Below, piece after piece: positions 17,724 through 25,264 of a stretch of DNA of 47,427 nt. The translations under genes were made by a program, and so were the position numbers. The DNA lies in assembly GCA_024401975.1 (NCBI GenBank), contig JAKSKB010000001.1, positions 76,542-123,968 on the forward strand, read 5' to 3'. The notes below the pieces were generated by a model, which saw only the letters and a list, made by a program, of their open reading frames with translations, had not been told where the DNA came from and ran no database searches. Numbering within the stretch: position 1 is the stretch's first letter; every line of letters starts with the position of its first letter. Source of the stretch: Bacteroidales bacterium. GTDB taxonomy: Bacteria > Bacteroidota > Bacteroidia > Bacteroidales > UBA932.

Positions 17724-19228
17724 TAAAGAAGATATTGGTTGCCAACAGGGGGGAGATAGCGGTGCGCGTAATGCGTTCCTGCTATGAAATGGGAATAAGG
17801 ACCGTGGCCGTGTACAGTGAAGCCGACCGCACCTGCAGGCACGTGCTTTATGCCGATGAAGCGGAGTGTATCGGGCCGGCTTCTTCGAGGGACAGTTACC
17901 TTTGTATGGACAGGATTTTGGCAGCGGCTAAGAAACACGGGGCGGAGGCCATTCATCCGGGATATGGATTTCTGAGCGAAAATGCCGAATTTGCGAGCCG
18001 TTGCAGGGATGAGGGGCTTGTGTTCATCGGCCCTGAACCCGACACCATTATCCGTATGGGTGACAAGATTCAGGCTCGCGCCACGATGATTGCCGCCGGC
18101 GTGCCCGTAATTCCCGGTGTCTGCGAAAAGTTGAATTCCCCTTCTGATGTCGTGGAGGCCTGCAACGGTTTGGGATATCCGGTAATCATAAAGGCTGCGA
18201 GAGGGGGTGGAGGAAAGGGGATGCGTGTGGCGCGCGATGCTTCAGAGGTGGTGCGTATGTATGAGGACGCCAGGTCAGAGGCCCTGTCATCCTTCGGGGA
18301 CGATACCGTTTATATTGAAAAATATATGGAAAATCCTCATCATATAGAATTTCAGATTCTTGGGGACAGGCAAGGGAACGTCATCCATTTGTTTGACAGA
18401 GAATGCTCAGTGCAGAGACGCCATCAGAAGATAGTGGAAGAGAGCCCGAGTCCGTTTCTGGATTCCGATCTGAGGAGGAGGATGGGAGAAGCGGCGGTGA
18501 CTGCCGCAAAATACGTGGGGTATGAAGGTGCGGGTACCGTAGAATTTCTGGTGGACAAAGACAGAAACTTCTATTTTCTGGAAATGAACACCCGCCTGCA
18601 GGTGGAACATCCCGTTACGGAGGAAGTGTGCGGAATAGATCTGGTCAAACAGCAGATACTGATTGCGGACGGACAGGGTCTTGCATATGCGCAGGAAGAC
18701 GTCAAGCAGAGAGGATGTGCCATCGAATGCCGTATCTGCGCGGAAGACACGGACAATGGTTTCCGGCCTTCACCCGGGCTGATACGTCAGCTGACAGAGC
18801 CCCAGGGGCAGGGCATACGCATAGATTCAGCCGCCTATCAGGGCTATGAGATGCCGATGTACTATGATCCGATGATTGGCAAGCTTATCGTATGGGCGGC
18901 CCGGCGCGAATATGCCATAGAGCGGATGAGAAGAGCCCTTTACGAATACAAGATGACAGGTCTGATGACCAATATAAGATATCTCCGGCATCTGATAGAC
19001 GCGCCGCAGTTCAAGGAGGGGGTTTATGACACCTCGTTCACGGAGCAGAATCAGGAACGGCTTAAGAAACGCAAGGGTTATCACAATGAGTCCGAGGATA
19101 TAGCGGCCATAGCGGCATACATCGATTACCTGATGAACTTTGAAGAGAATTCTTCAGACGAGAAGGATGAAAGCGCGTTGAGCCGCTGGAGGGCTTTTGG
19201 CCTTCAGAAAGGAGTATTGAGAGTTTGA
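17720..19228 (+). CDS. accC: Biotin carboxylase subunit of acyl-CoA carboxylase
   Basis: This subunit carboxylates carrier-bound biotin using ATP and bicarbonate. The 502-residue protein has the N-terminal domain (KKILVANRGEIAVRVMR), the ATP-grasp phosphate loop GGGGKGMR near 163, the HHIEFQILGD segment, and the active-site block EMNTRLQVEHPVTE near 289. The C-terminus is about 50 residues longer than E. coli AccC, with an acidic linker as in Bacteroidota propionyl/acetyl-CoA carboxylases. It overlaps fabD by 4 bp, and the biotin carrier gene follows almost directly. Confidence 0.95.
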   Translation: MIKKILVANRGEIAVRVMRSCYEMGIRTVAVYSEADRTCRHVLYADEAECIGPASSRDSYLCMDRILAAAKKHGAEAIHPGYGFLSENAEFASRCRDEGLVFIGPEPDTIIRMGDKIQARATMIAAGVPVIPGVCEKLNSPSDVVEACNGLGYPVIIKAARGGGGKGMRVARDASEVVRMYEDARSEALSSFGDDTVYIEKYMENPHHIEFQILGDRQGNVIHLFDRECSVQRRHQKIVEESPSPFLDSDLRRRMGEAAVTAAKYVGYEGAGTVEFLVDKDRNFYFLEMNTRLQVEHPVTEEVCGIDLVKQQILIADGQGLAYAQEDVKQRGCAIECRICAEDTDNGFRPSPGLIRQLTEPQGQGIRIDSAAYQGYEMPMYYDPMIGKLIVWAARREYAIERMRRALYEYKMTGLMTNIRYLRHLIDAPQFKEGVYDTSFTEQNQERLKKRKGYHNESEDIAAIAAYIDYLMNFEENSSDEKDESALSRWRAFGLQKGVLRV

Positions 19229-19242
19229 CGGAGGGTGCGGAA

Positions 19243-19776
19243 ATGGAGATACAGATAGGAGAAAGGCTGATTCAGATGAATCTTGTCGGCAAGGACGGCA
19301 ACAGGATGTCCGTCGAAGTGGACGGAAAGATATACAACGTGGACGTATGTATGCTCGGCGACGGGCAATATTCCATCTTGAACGAAGGCGTTTCGTACTC
19401 CCCTTTCATTGTTCACGAAAAGGGAAGCAGGCATTACAGCGTGAGTCTGAACTATTCCGTTTATGAGATGGATATGCTGGACTCGCAGGCCAGGTATATG
19501 CGTATGCGGAAGAACGCCCGCCGGGACAGGCAATCCGACAGGATAAAGGCACCTATGCCGGCGAAGATTGTCAAGGTGTACGTGGAAGCAGGGCAGAGGG
19601 TTAGGGCCGGGGAGCCTATGATAACGTTCGAGGCGATGAAGATGCAATCTACGGTGCAGGCCGTTGAAGATTGCGTGATAAGGAGCGTGGCTTGCAGGGA
19701 TGGTGAGAGCGTAATGGCGGAGCAAGTGTTGCTGACACTGATGAAAGAAGTAGGAAAGGATTATGACGGAAAATAA
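19243..19776 (+). CDS. Biotin carboxyl carrier protein
   Basis: This 177-residue protein carries the biotin between the carboxylase and the carboxyltransferase. The biotinyl domain occupies about 100-177: the family opening IKAPMPAKIVKVYVEAGQ is followed by the biotinylation motif EAMKM (Lys133) and the second hairpin. I chose the ATG at 19243 because GGAGG lies 8 nt upstream. A TTG at 19225 in frame is possible but lacks that site. The N-terminal 90 residues form a separate beta-rich region as in Bacteroidota carboxylase carriers. The end overlaps the carboxyltransferase gene by 14 bp. Confidence 0.9.
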   Translation: MEIQIGERLIQMNLVGKDGNRMSVEVDGKIYNVDVCMLGDGQYSILNEGVSYSPFIVHEKGSRHYSVSLNYSVYEMDMLDSQARYMRMRKNARRDRQSDRIKAPMPAKIVKVYVEAGQRVRAGEPMITFEAMKMQSTVQAVEDCVIRSVACRDGESVMAEQVLLTLMKEVGKDYDGK

Positions 19777-21211
19777 GAAAATGACTGTTTATGAACGCAT
19801 TGAACTGTTGCTGGATAAGGGCAGTTTCGTGGAAACGGACAGATATGTCAAACACCTGTGTACCGAATTCGGTATGGAGCGGAAACGTATAGCCGGCGAC
19901 GGGGTAGTGTGCGGCTATGGGAAGATAGACGGGCGGACGGTATTTCTGTACGGGTTTGATTTCAGTGTATTCGGTGGCTCGTTAAGCGCTGCCAATGCGA
20001 AGAAGATAGCAAAGGTGCAGGATATGGCATTGAAATGCGGGGCTCCTGTAATCGGGTTGTATGATTCAGGGGGCGCGCGTATTCAGGAAGGGGTGGAGAG
20101 CCTTACGGGGTTTGCTGAAATTTTCCGCCGGAACGTGATGTCATCAGGTGTGATACCGCAGATAAGTGCCATAATGGGGCCGTGTGCCGGAGGATCGTGC
20201 TATTCACCGGCATTGACCGATTTTATCTTCATGGTCAAAGGCGAGAGCCAGATGTTCGTAACCGGACCTAACGTAGTGAAGCAGGAGACGGCAGAAGAAT
20301 GTGACAAGGAAACGCTGGGCGGTGCCGACGTACACGCATCCTTGTCAGGGACTTGCAGTCTGGTCTGCGAAAATGACGCTGAGTGCCTGATGTCCATACG
20401 GGAACTGATAGGATTTCTGCCGTCCAACAATATGGAAGATGCTCCGGTACATAAGGCTACTGACGAACTGACCCGTGACTGTCACGAACTTGACAACGTG
20501 GTGCCCGATTCCCCCAGTATCCCGTACGACATCAGAGACATCATCCAGCCCATCTGTGACCATCAGTATTTCTTCGAATTGATGCCGGATTTTGCCAGCA
20601 ACATCGTCATAGGTTTCGGGCGTATGGCGGGAAGAACGGTGGGATTCGTGGCGAACCAGCCAAACTGTCTTGCAGGTGCCATCGACATCAACGCAAGTGA
20701 CAAGGCCGCGAGGTTCATATCGTTCTGCGACTGCTTCAACATTCCGCTGGTGGTCATAGAAGATGTCCCGGGGTTCCTTCCCGGTGTGGGACAGGAACAC
20801 GGAGGAATCATCAGGCACGGGGCCAAGATAGTATATGCTTTCACCGAGGCGACTGTCCCTAAGATTACACTTATTACCCGCAAAGCATACGGCGGTGCGT
20901 ATATCGTGATGAACAGCAAGCAGACAGGTGCGGACATCAATCTTGCATATCCATCGGCGGAAATTGCGGTAATGGGGGGCAGAGGGGCCGTATCCATTCT
21001 TTACAGGGAAGAATCTCCGAAACGGCAGGCCGAACTTTTGAAGGAATACGAAGAAAAATTCGCCAATCCCTACTGTGCGGCGGAGCGGGGCTACGTCGAT
21101 GATATCATCCAGCCTTACGAGACGCGTACCGCCATAATCAGGGCTTTGGATTGTTGCAGAAACAAGAGCATAAGCAATCCGCCCAAGAAGCACGGCAACA
21201 TGCCGGTATAA
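19763..21211 (+). CDS. Acyl-CoA carboxylase carboxyltransferase subunit (PccB-type)
   Basis: This subunit transfers CO2 from biotin to an acyl-CoA. The 482-residue protein fuses the beta-like and alpha-like crotonase halves. The N half has IAGDGVVCGYGKIDG, DSGGARIQEGVESL and the oxyanion region GPCAGGSCYSPALTDF. The C half has EDVPGFLPGVGQEHGGIIRHGAK and AYGGAYIVMNSK. Relatives are about 510-515 residues long; this one has a shorter N-terminus. Motifs alone do not decide between acetyl-CoA and propionyl-CoA. Beside fabD and three ketosynthases, malonyl-CoA supply is the simplest reading. Housekeeping propionyl-CoA carboxylation cannot be excluded. Confidence 0.9.
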   Translation: MTENKKMTVYERIELLLDKGSFVETDRYVKHLCTEFGMERKRIAGDGVVCGYGKIDGRTVFLYGFDFSVFGGSLSAANAKKIAKVQDMALKCGAPVIGLYDSGGARIQEGVESLTGFAEIFRRNVMSSGVIPQISAIMGPCAGGSCYSPALTDFIFMVKGESQMFVTGPNVVKQETAEECDKETLGGADVHASLSGTCSLVCENDAECLMSIRELIGFLPSNNMEDAPVHKATDELTRDCHELDNVVPDSPSIPYDIRDIIQPICDHQYFFELMPDFASNIVIGFGRMAGRTVGFVANQPNCLAGAIDINASDKAARFISFCDCFNIPLVVIEDVPGFLPGVGQEHGGIIRHGAKIVYAFTEATVPKITLITRKAYGGAYIVMNSKQTGADINLAYPSAEIAVMGGRGAVSILYREESPKRQAELLKEYEEKFANPYCAAERGYVDDIIQPYETRTAIIRALDCCRNKSISNPPKKHGNMPV

Positions 21212-21226
21212 AACCGTCAGTCATAT

Positions 21227-21257
21227 TTTGTTTGAACATCGAAAATTAGTATTTTTG
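21227..21257 (+). promoter_or_regulatory. Promoter of the polyene core operon
   Basis: TTTG (21227-21230) is followed after 19 nt by TATTTTTG (21250-21257), an exact match to the Bacteroidota -33/-7 consensus. It lies in the 86-bp gap between the carboxyltransferase gene and the ketoreductase gene, 40 nt before the latter's start. It divides the cluster into a precursor block and a core block. After it, no gap until the end of the cluster exceeds about 25 bp. Confidence 0.75.
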
Positions 21258-21297
21258 GGGTATATTATAAAGATTACGGCAATTTGACTGTTGATTT

Positions 21298-22026
21298 ATG
21301 AAATATGCCCTTGTCACGGGTGGATCCAGAGGCCTTGGTCGCGCGATATGCATCAGACTGGCCGGAATGGGGATACCTGTTATCATTAATTTTCGCGGGA
21401 ATGAGATTGCCGCGCAGGAGGTTTCGGACATCATAGCCGGGAATGGCGGGAAGTCAGAATTGATGAAGTTCGATGTAACTGACAAAGTCGGGGTGGAAGC
21501 CGCCATAGACGAATGGGAGCGGAATCATCCGGAAGACTATGTAGGATATCTGGTCAACAATGCCGGCATCCGCAATGACGGCGTGATGTTTATGATGACT
21601 GATGAGGGCTGGCACGGTGTGCTTGACACTTCCGTCAACGGATTGTTCTATGTCACACGCCGCCTGCTGCCCAAAATGATGATGCGCGGACACGGGGGAA
21701 GAATAGTCAACGTATCTTCGCTGAGCGGTTTGAAAGGTCTCGCGGGGCAGACCAACTACTGTGCCGCCAAATCCGCTGTCATCGGGATCACCCGGGCGCT
21801 GGCGCAGGAAACGGCGGCCCGCAATGTCACCGTCAACGCGGTTGCGCCGGGATTCATAGAGACCGATATGACCAAAGACCTGCCACAGGAGGAACTGATA
21901 CGGATGATTCCGCAGAAACGCTTCGGGAAACCGGAAGAAGTGGCACATCTGGTCGCCTTTCTGTGCAGCGAGGAGGCATCTTACATAACAGGACAGACAA
22001 TCAGTATTAACGGAGGACTGCTATAG
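21298..22026 (+). CDS. fabG: 3-oxoacyl-ACP reductase (FabG-like, ApeQ role)
   Basis: This enzyme reduces the beta-keto group after each condensation using NADPH. The 242-residue short-chain dehydrogenase has the glycine-rich cofactor loop [11 protein letters not shown] at 8-18, NNAG near residue 88, the catalytic Ser in NVSSLSG, and YCAAK with Tyr and Lys about four apart. The [10 protein letters not shown] segment follows, and the C-terminal end [14 protein letters not shown]-like closes as in FabG. It is the first gene of the core operon, and the next ketosynthase starts 4 bp after it. In aryl polyene clusters the equivalent reductase is ApeQ. Confidence 0.92.
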   Translation: MKYALVTGGSRGLGRAICIRLAGMGIPVIINFRGNEIAAQEVSDIIAGNGGKSELMKFDVTDKVGVEAAIDEWERNHPEDYVGYLVNNAGIRNDGVMFMMTDEGWHGVLDTSVNGLFYVTRRLLPKMMMRGHGGRIVNVSSLSGLKGLAGQTNYCAAKSAVIGITRALAQETAARNVTVNAVAPGFIETDMTKDLPQEELIRMIPQKRFGKPEEVAHLVAFLCSEEASYITGQTISINGGLL

Positions 22027-22030
22027 GGAT

Positions 22031-23263
22031 ATGGGAAGAAGAGTTGTTGTCACCGGAATGGGAATCTGGTCCTGCATAGGGACGGATATCGGAGAAGTGA
22101 AGGAATCCCTGTATTCGGGGAGGTCGGGGATAGGTCTCGAACCGGAGAGACTCGAATACGGATTCAGGAGCACATTGACAGGGATTGTGCCCAAGCCGGA
22201 GCTTAAAGGTCTGATTGACCGTCATCTTCGCCGCGGGCTCAGTGAGGAGGCTGAATATGCTTATATGGCGGGCAGGCAGGCTTTCGAGCAGGCAGGTATC
22301 AGCAATGAATATCTGCTGGCCAACGAAGTAGGCTGCATTTTCGGCAATGACTCATCTGCAAAACCGGTAATCGAGGCGCATAGGATTATGCTTGAAAAGC
22401 ACGATACCGAACTGCTGGGACAATCGTTCATTTTCCAGGCGATGAACAGCACCGTCAATATGAATCTCAGCACGATTTTCCATCTGAAGGGCATCAATTT
22501 CAGCATAAGTGCCGCGTGCGCTTCCGGAGGGCACTCCATTGGGCTTGCTTATATGTTCATAAAGAACGGTTTGCAAGATGTGGTGCTGTGCGGTGGCGCT
22601 CAGGAGACCAATCTTTATGGTATGGCTTCTTTCGATGCCTTGAGGGCGTTCAGCAAGAGGATGGATGAGCCGGCAAAGGCGAGCCGCCCTTTTGACAAGG
22701 ATCGTGACGGACTGGTGCCCAGCGGGGGTGCAGCCGCATTGGTACTGGAAGATTATGACCACGCCGTAGCCAGAGGAGCCGATATCATCGCCGAGATTAC
22801 AGGATACGGTTTCAGCAGCAACGGTACGGTCGCAATCAGCCAGCCCAGCGACGAGGGATGTGTCCGGGCAATGATGCGGGCGATGGAAGATGCAGGCATC
22901 ACAGCGGCCGACATAGATTATATCAATGCTCACGCTACGGGCACTCCGTTGGGAGACAGGTTCGAAGCTATGGCTCTGGACAGGTTGTTCCGCGGGCAGC
23001 ACGCATTGATAAGCAGTACCAAGGGCCATACCGGGCACGAATGCTGGATGGCCGGTGCCAGTGAACTGATTTACTGCATCATTATGATGCAGAACGGTTT
23101 CATCGCACCCAATCTCAATCTCCTGAATAGGGATGAATGTGCTGAGAATATCAATCTCGTCACTGAAACGGTTGAGACTCAGATTGATACGGCACTCAGC
23201 AATTCTTTCGGTTTCGGGGGTACCAACAGCGCAATAATAGTAAAGAAATTCAAACAAGTATAA
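22031..23263 (+). CDS. Beta-ketoacyl-ACP synthase (stand-alone)
   Basis: This is a decarboxylative condensing enzyme of the FabF/FabB type, 410 residues. The nucleophile is Cys163 (SAACASGGHSIG), and the two histidines are His301 (NAHATGTP) and His336 (STKGHTGHE) with the conserved Lys before it, so it looks fully active. Normal GGAQE and SNSFGFGGTNS motifs are also present. Of the three ketosynthases in the cluster it is the only one without a C-terminal half-domain. In aryl polyene pathways such a second, independent KS (ApeR-like) can act in initiation or accessory elongation; which role it plays here cannot be told from sequence. An ACP gene follows 5 bp later. Confidence 0.92.
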   Translation: MGRRVVVTGMGIWSCIGTDIGEVKESLYSGRSGIGLEPERLEYGFRSTLTGIVPKPELKGLIDRHLRRGLSEEAEYAYMAGRQAFEQAGISNEYLLANEVGCIFGNDSSAKPVIEAHRIMLEKHDTELLGQSFIFQAMNSTVNMNLSTIFHLKGINFSISAACASGGHSIGLAYMFIKNGLQDVVLCGGAQETNLYGMASFDALRAFSKRMDEPAKASRPFDKDRDGLVPSGGAAALVLEDYDHAVARGADIIAEITGYGFSSNGTVAISQPSDEGCVRAMMRAMEDAGITAADIDYINAHATGTPLGDRFEAMALDRLFRGQHALISSTKGHTGHECWMAGASELIYCIIMMQNGFIAPNLNLLNRDECAENINLVTETVETQIDTALSNSFGFGGTNSAIIVKKFKQV

Positions 23264-23268
23264 CTGAT

Positions 23269-23517
23269 ATGACCAAGGAAGAAATTGAAGAGAGAGTACG
23301 CAACTTTCTGATTGAAGAACTGGAAATAGAACCGCAGAAGATTTTTCCTGATGCGCGGCTTAAGGATGATATGGGAATCGACAGCCTTGACTTCGTGGAT
23401 ATCGTTGTCATCGTCGAGAAGGTTTTCGGGTTCAAGATAACACCCGAAGAGATGGAAGGCGTGGACACGTACGACAAGTTCTGCGCTTATATAAGTACGA
23501 AGGTCAACAATTCGTGA
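23269..23517 (+). CDS. Acyl carrier protein 1
   Basis: An 82-residue, acidic four-helix carrier. The phosphopantetheine site is Ser39 in GIDSLDFVD, the canonical DSL form. Its position between a ketosynthase and an acyltransferase gene, with a 4-bp overlap to the latter, makes it a carrier for the growing or finished polyene chain. Confidence 0.92.
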   Translation: MTKEEIEERVRNFLIEELEIEPQKIFPDARLKDDMGIDSLDFVDIVVIVEKVFGFKITPEEMEGVDTYDKFCAYISTKVNNS

Positions 23518-24389
23518 TGGACAGGGAATGGGCCGGGACGACGTATGGCAACGGATGGATGCACGAGCATCTTGTCCGTCTTTTGCGTCATATTGACGTA
23601 CGTGTCTTCTACGCGTTGTCTGCTCTGTTCGTGATTCCGTTCGTATTGCTTTTCGGCTCAGGCCGGAGGATTTCCTACCGGTATTTCCGGCGGCATCATG
23701 GTTTCGGACGATTGAAATCGGCGTGGAACGTCTATGTCAATCATTGCCGCTTCGCTGAGGTGGTGATTGACCGGTTCGCCACTTATGCCGGCCGCGAATT
23801 CAGAATCAAGGTACCGGATATGGACAAATTCAGTGCACTTTCCGCCAGACCGGAAGGATTCGTGATGATGAGCAGTCATATCGGTAACTACGAAATGGCG
23901 GGATATGCTCTTCCGTCCGAAAGGAAAAGTATAAATGCCGTGGTGTATGGGCACGAAAAGGAATCTGTGATGAGAAACCGCAACAGGATGTTCGGCAGGA
24001 CGAACGTCAATATGATATCCATGAAGGAGGATATGAGTCATCTCTTTGAGATAGATTCAATCTTGAGAAAGGGCGATATCGTCAGTTTCCCCACCGACAG
24101 GTCGATGGGCGGCAAGGTTGTTTCATGCGAGTTTCTGGGAGGGCTTGCGTCATTTCCGCAGGGACCGTTCAGCGTAGCGGCGATGCACGGGCTGAATGTT
24201 CTGGCGGTGAATGTGATGAAGACAGGCTGTCTGGAATACACGATATATGTCACTCCCCTCCAGTACGACAAGACTGCGGACCGCAGAAGCCAGATAATCC
24301 AGCTCAGTCAGGCATATGCCGCGGAGTTGGAAAAGCGCGTGAGACAATATCCTACGCAATGGTATAATTTTTTTGAGTTCTGGAAATGA
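23514..24389 (+). CDS. LpxL/HtrB-like lysophospholipid acyltransferase
   Basis: This is a 291-residue membrane-associated acyltransferase. One N-terminal hydrophobic segment (about 28-45, FYALSALFVIPFVLLFG) is followed by the LpxL-type domain with catalytic motif HIGNYE (His122 with Glu five residues later), the FPTDRS substrate motif and the PTQWYNFFEFW end. Housekeeping LpxL homologues acylate lipid A. Inside aryl-polyene-type clusters such an enzyme is thought to transfer a fatty acyl or the polyene chain to the anchor. The start overlaps the ACP by 4 bp, and the stop overlaps the next gene by 4 bp. Confidence 0.85.
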   Translation: MMDREWAGTTYGNGWMHEHLVRLLRHIDVRVFYALSALFVIPFVLLFGSGRRISYRYFRRHHGFGRLKSAWNVYVNHCRFAEVVIDRFATYAGREFRIKVPDMDKFSALSARPEGFVMMSSHIGNYEMAGYALPSERKSINAVVYGHEKESVMRNRNRMFGRTNVNMISMKEDMSHLFEIDSILRKGDIVSFPTDRSMGGKVVSCEFLGGLASFPQGPFSVAAMHGLNVLAVNVMKTGCLEYTIYVTPLQYDKTADRRSQIIQLSQAYAAELEKRVRQYPTQWYNFFEFWK

Positions 24390-24838
24390 CAGATTATGCC
24401 CATCCCGATGAGGAACTGCTTCGCAGCATAGACATACACGGCATCCTGCCGCAGCAGGAACCTTTCGTTATGGTCGGTTGCATGACCCGTTTCGAAATGA
24501 TGTCCTCGACAACGGAGACCGAAATACTTCCCGACAATATCTTTGTGGATGACGGACGCTTTTCCGCAATCGGTATGATTGAGAATATAGCTCAGACCTG
24601 CGCGGCCAGAGTCGGCTATTACAACAGATACGTCTTGCAGAATGATGTCAGGATAGGCTTCATAGGTGCCATACGAAATTACTCGGCAAGTGCCCTTGCA
24701 TCGGTGGGAGATGTCATTGTCACGAAAGTGGATGTCGTGGACGAGGTGTTCGGGATGACTCTCGCGGACGCTGAAATAAGATGCGGCGGAAAGGTCATTG
24801 CGACTGCCAGGATAAAACTTTCCGTCAAAAACATATAG
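24386..24838 (+). CDS. Hotdog-fold dehydratase-like protein (ApeP-like)
   Basis: A 150-residue single hotdog domain with an opening typical of the FabZ/FabA-like subfamily in polyene clusters: IHGILPQQEPFVMVGCMTRF, then FVDDGRFSAIGMIENIAQTCAARVG on the central helix. The HFPGxP histidine motif of FabZ is absent, and the helix Asp/Glu position is carried by MIENIAQ. This resembles the ApeP-type dehydratase that pairs with a canonical ApeI-type partner, here the gene at 29793. Likely role: dehydration of the 3-hydroxyacyl-ACP intermediate, possibly as part of a heterodimer. Confidence 0.78.
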   Translation: MTDYAHPDEELLRSIDIHGILPQQEPFVMVGCMTRFEMMSSTTETEILPDNIFVDDGRFSAIGMIENIAQTCAARVGYYNRYVLQNDVRIGFIGAIRNYSASALASVGDVIVTKVDVVDEVFGMTLADAEIRCGGKVIATARIKLSVKNI

Positions 24839-24841
24839 GAT

Positions 24842-25264
24842 ATGGAAAAAGTTCTTCTTCAAACAGAAAAGGCGATTGACGTGCGTTTCAGCGAGGTGGA
24901 CCTGATGGGGGTGGTATGGCACGGTTCCTATATGATGTATCTGGAAGATGCGCGTGAAGAGTTCGGAACCAGATTCGGGTTGAGCTACTGCCGGTACATC
25001 GAGGAGAATGTAATGGTCCCTGTAGTTGAAATGAATCTCAAATACAGGAAACCTGTGAAATACGGGATGAAGCCTGTGGTGAGAATCAGTTATGTGCCGA
25101 CAGACGCCGCCAAGATAATCTTCGATTACGAGATATATGATTCGGAAACAGGAGACGTATGCCTTACGGCGCGCAGCATCCAGGTATTTATGGATACGGA
25201 TTATAATCTTCTGTGGTTCAGTCCCGGATTCTACGAAGATTGGAAACGCAGAATGGGAGTATGA
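24842..25264 (+). CDS. Hotdog acyl thioesterase (4HBT/YbgC type)
   Basis: A 140-residue protein with the 4-hydroxybenzoyl-CoA thioesterase-type opening VRFSEVDLMGVVWHGSYMMYLEDAREEFG. The catalytic Asp/Glu-Gly-V-W/H pattern (VDLMGVVWHG) and the later LKYRKPVKYGMK and TARSIQVFMD strands fit. It probably hydrolyses an acyl thioester in the pathway, either releasing the finished chain or removing stalled chains. It overlaps the start of the next ketosynthase by 4 bp. The substrate cannot be read from sequence. Confidence 0.85.
   Translation: MEKVLLQTEKAIDVRFSEVDLMGVVWHGSYMMYLEDAREEFGTRFGLSYCRYIEENVMVPVVEMNLKYRKPVKYGMKPVVRISYVPTDAAKIIFDYEIYDSETGDVCLTARSIQVFMDTDYNLLWFSPGFYEDWKRRMGV

Noticed and set aside
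20345-21193. Long minus-strand open frame opposite the carboxyltransferase gene (also 22352-23257, 25789-26625 and 32541-32998)
   Set aside because: These are mirror frames of well-recognised plus-strand genes, with Arg/His-rich compositions and no family motif.
19763-21211. Reading the carboxyltransferase as a methylmalonyl-CoA decarboxylase for energy metabolism
   Set aside because: No membrane decarboxylase subunits are nearby, and a biotin carboxylase that uses ATP is in the same block; the carboxylase reading is simpler, though the acyl-CoA substrate stays open.
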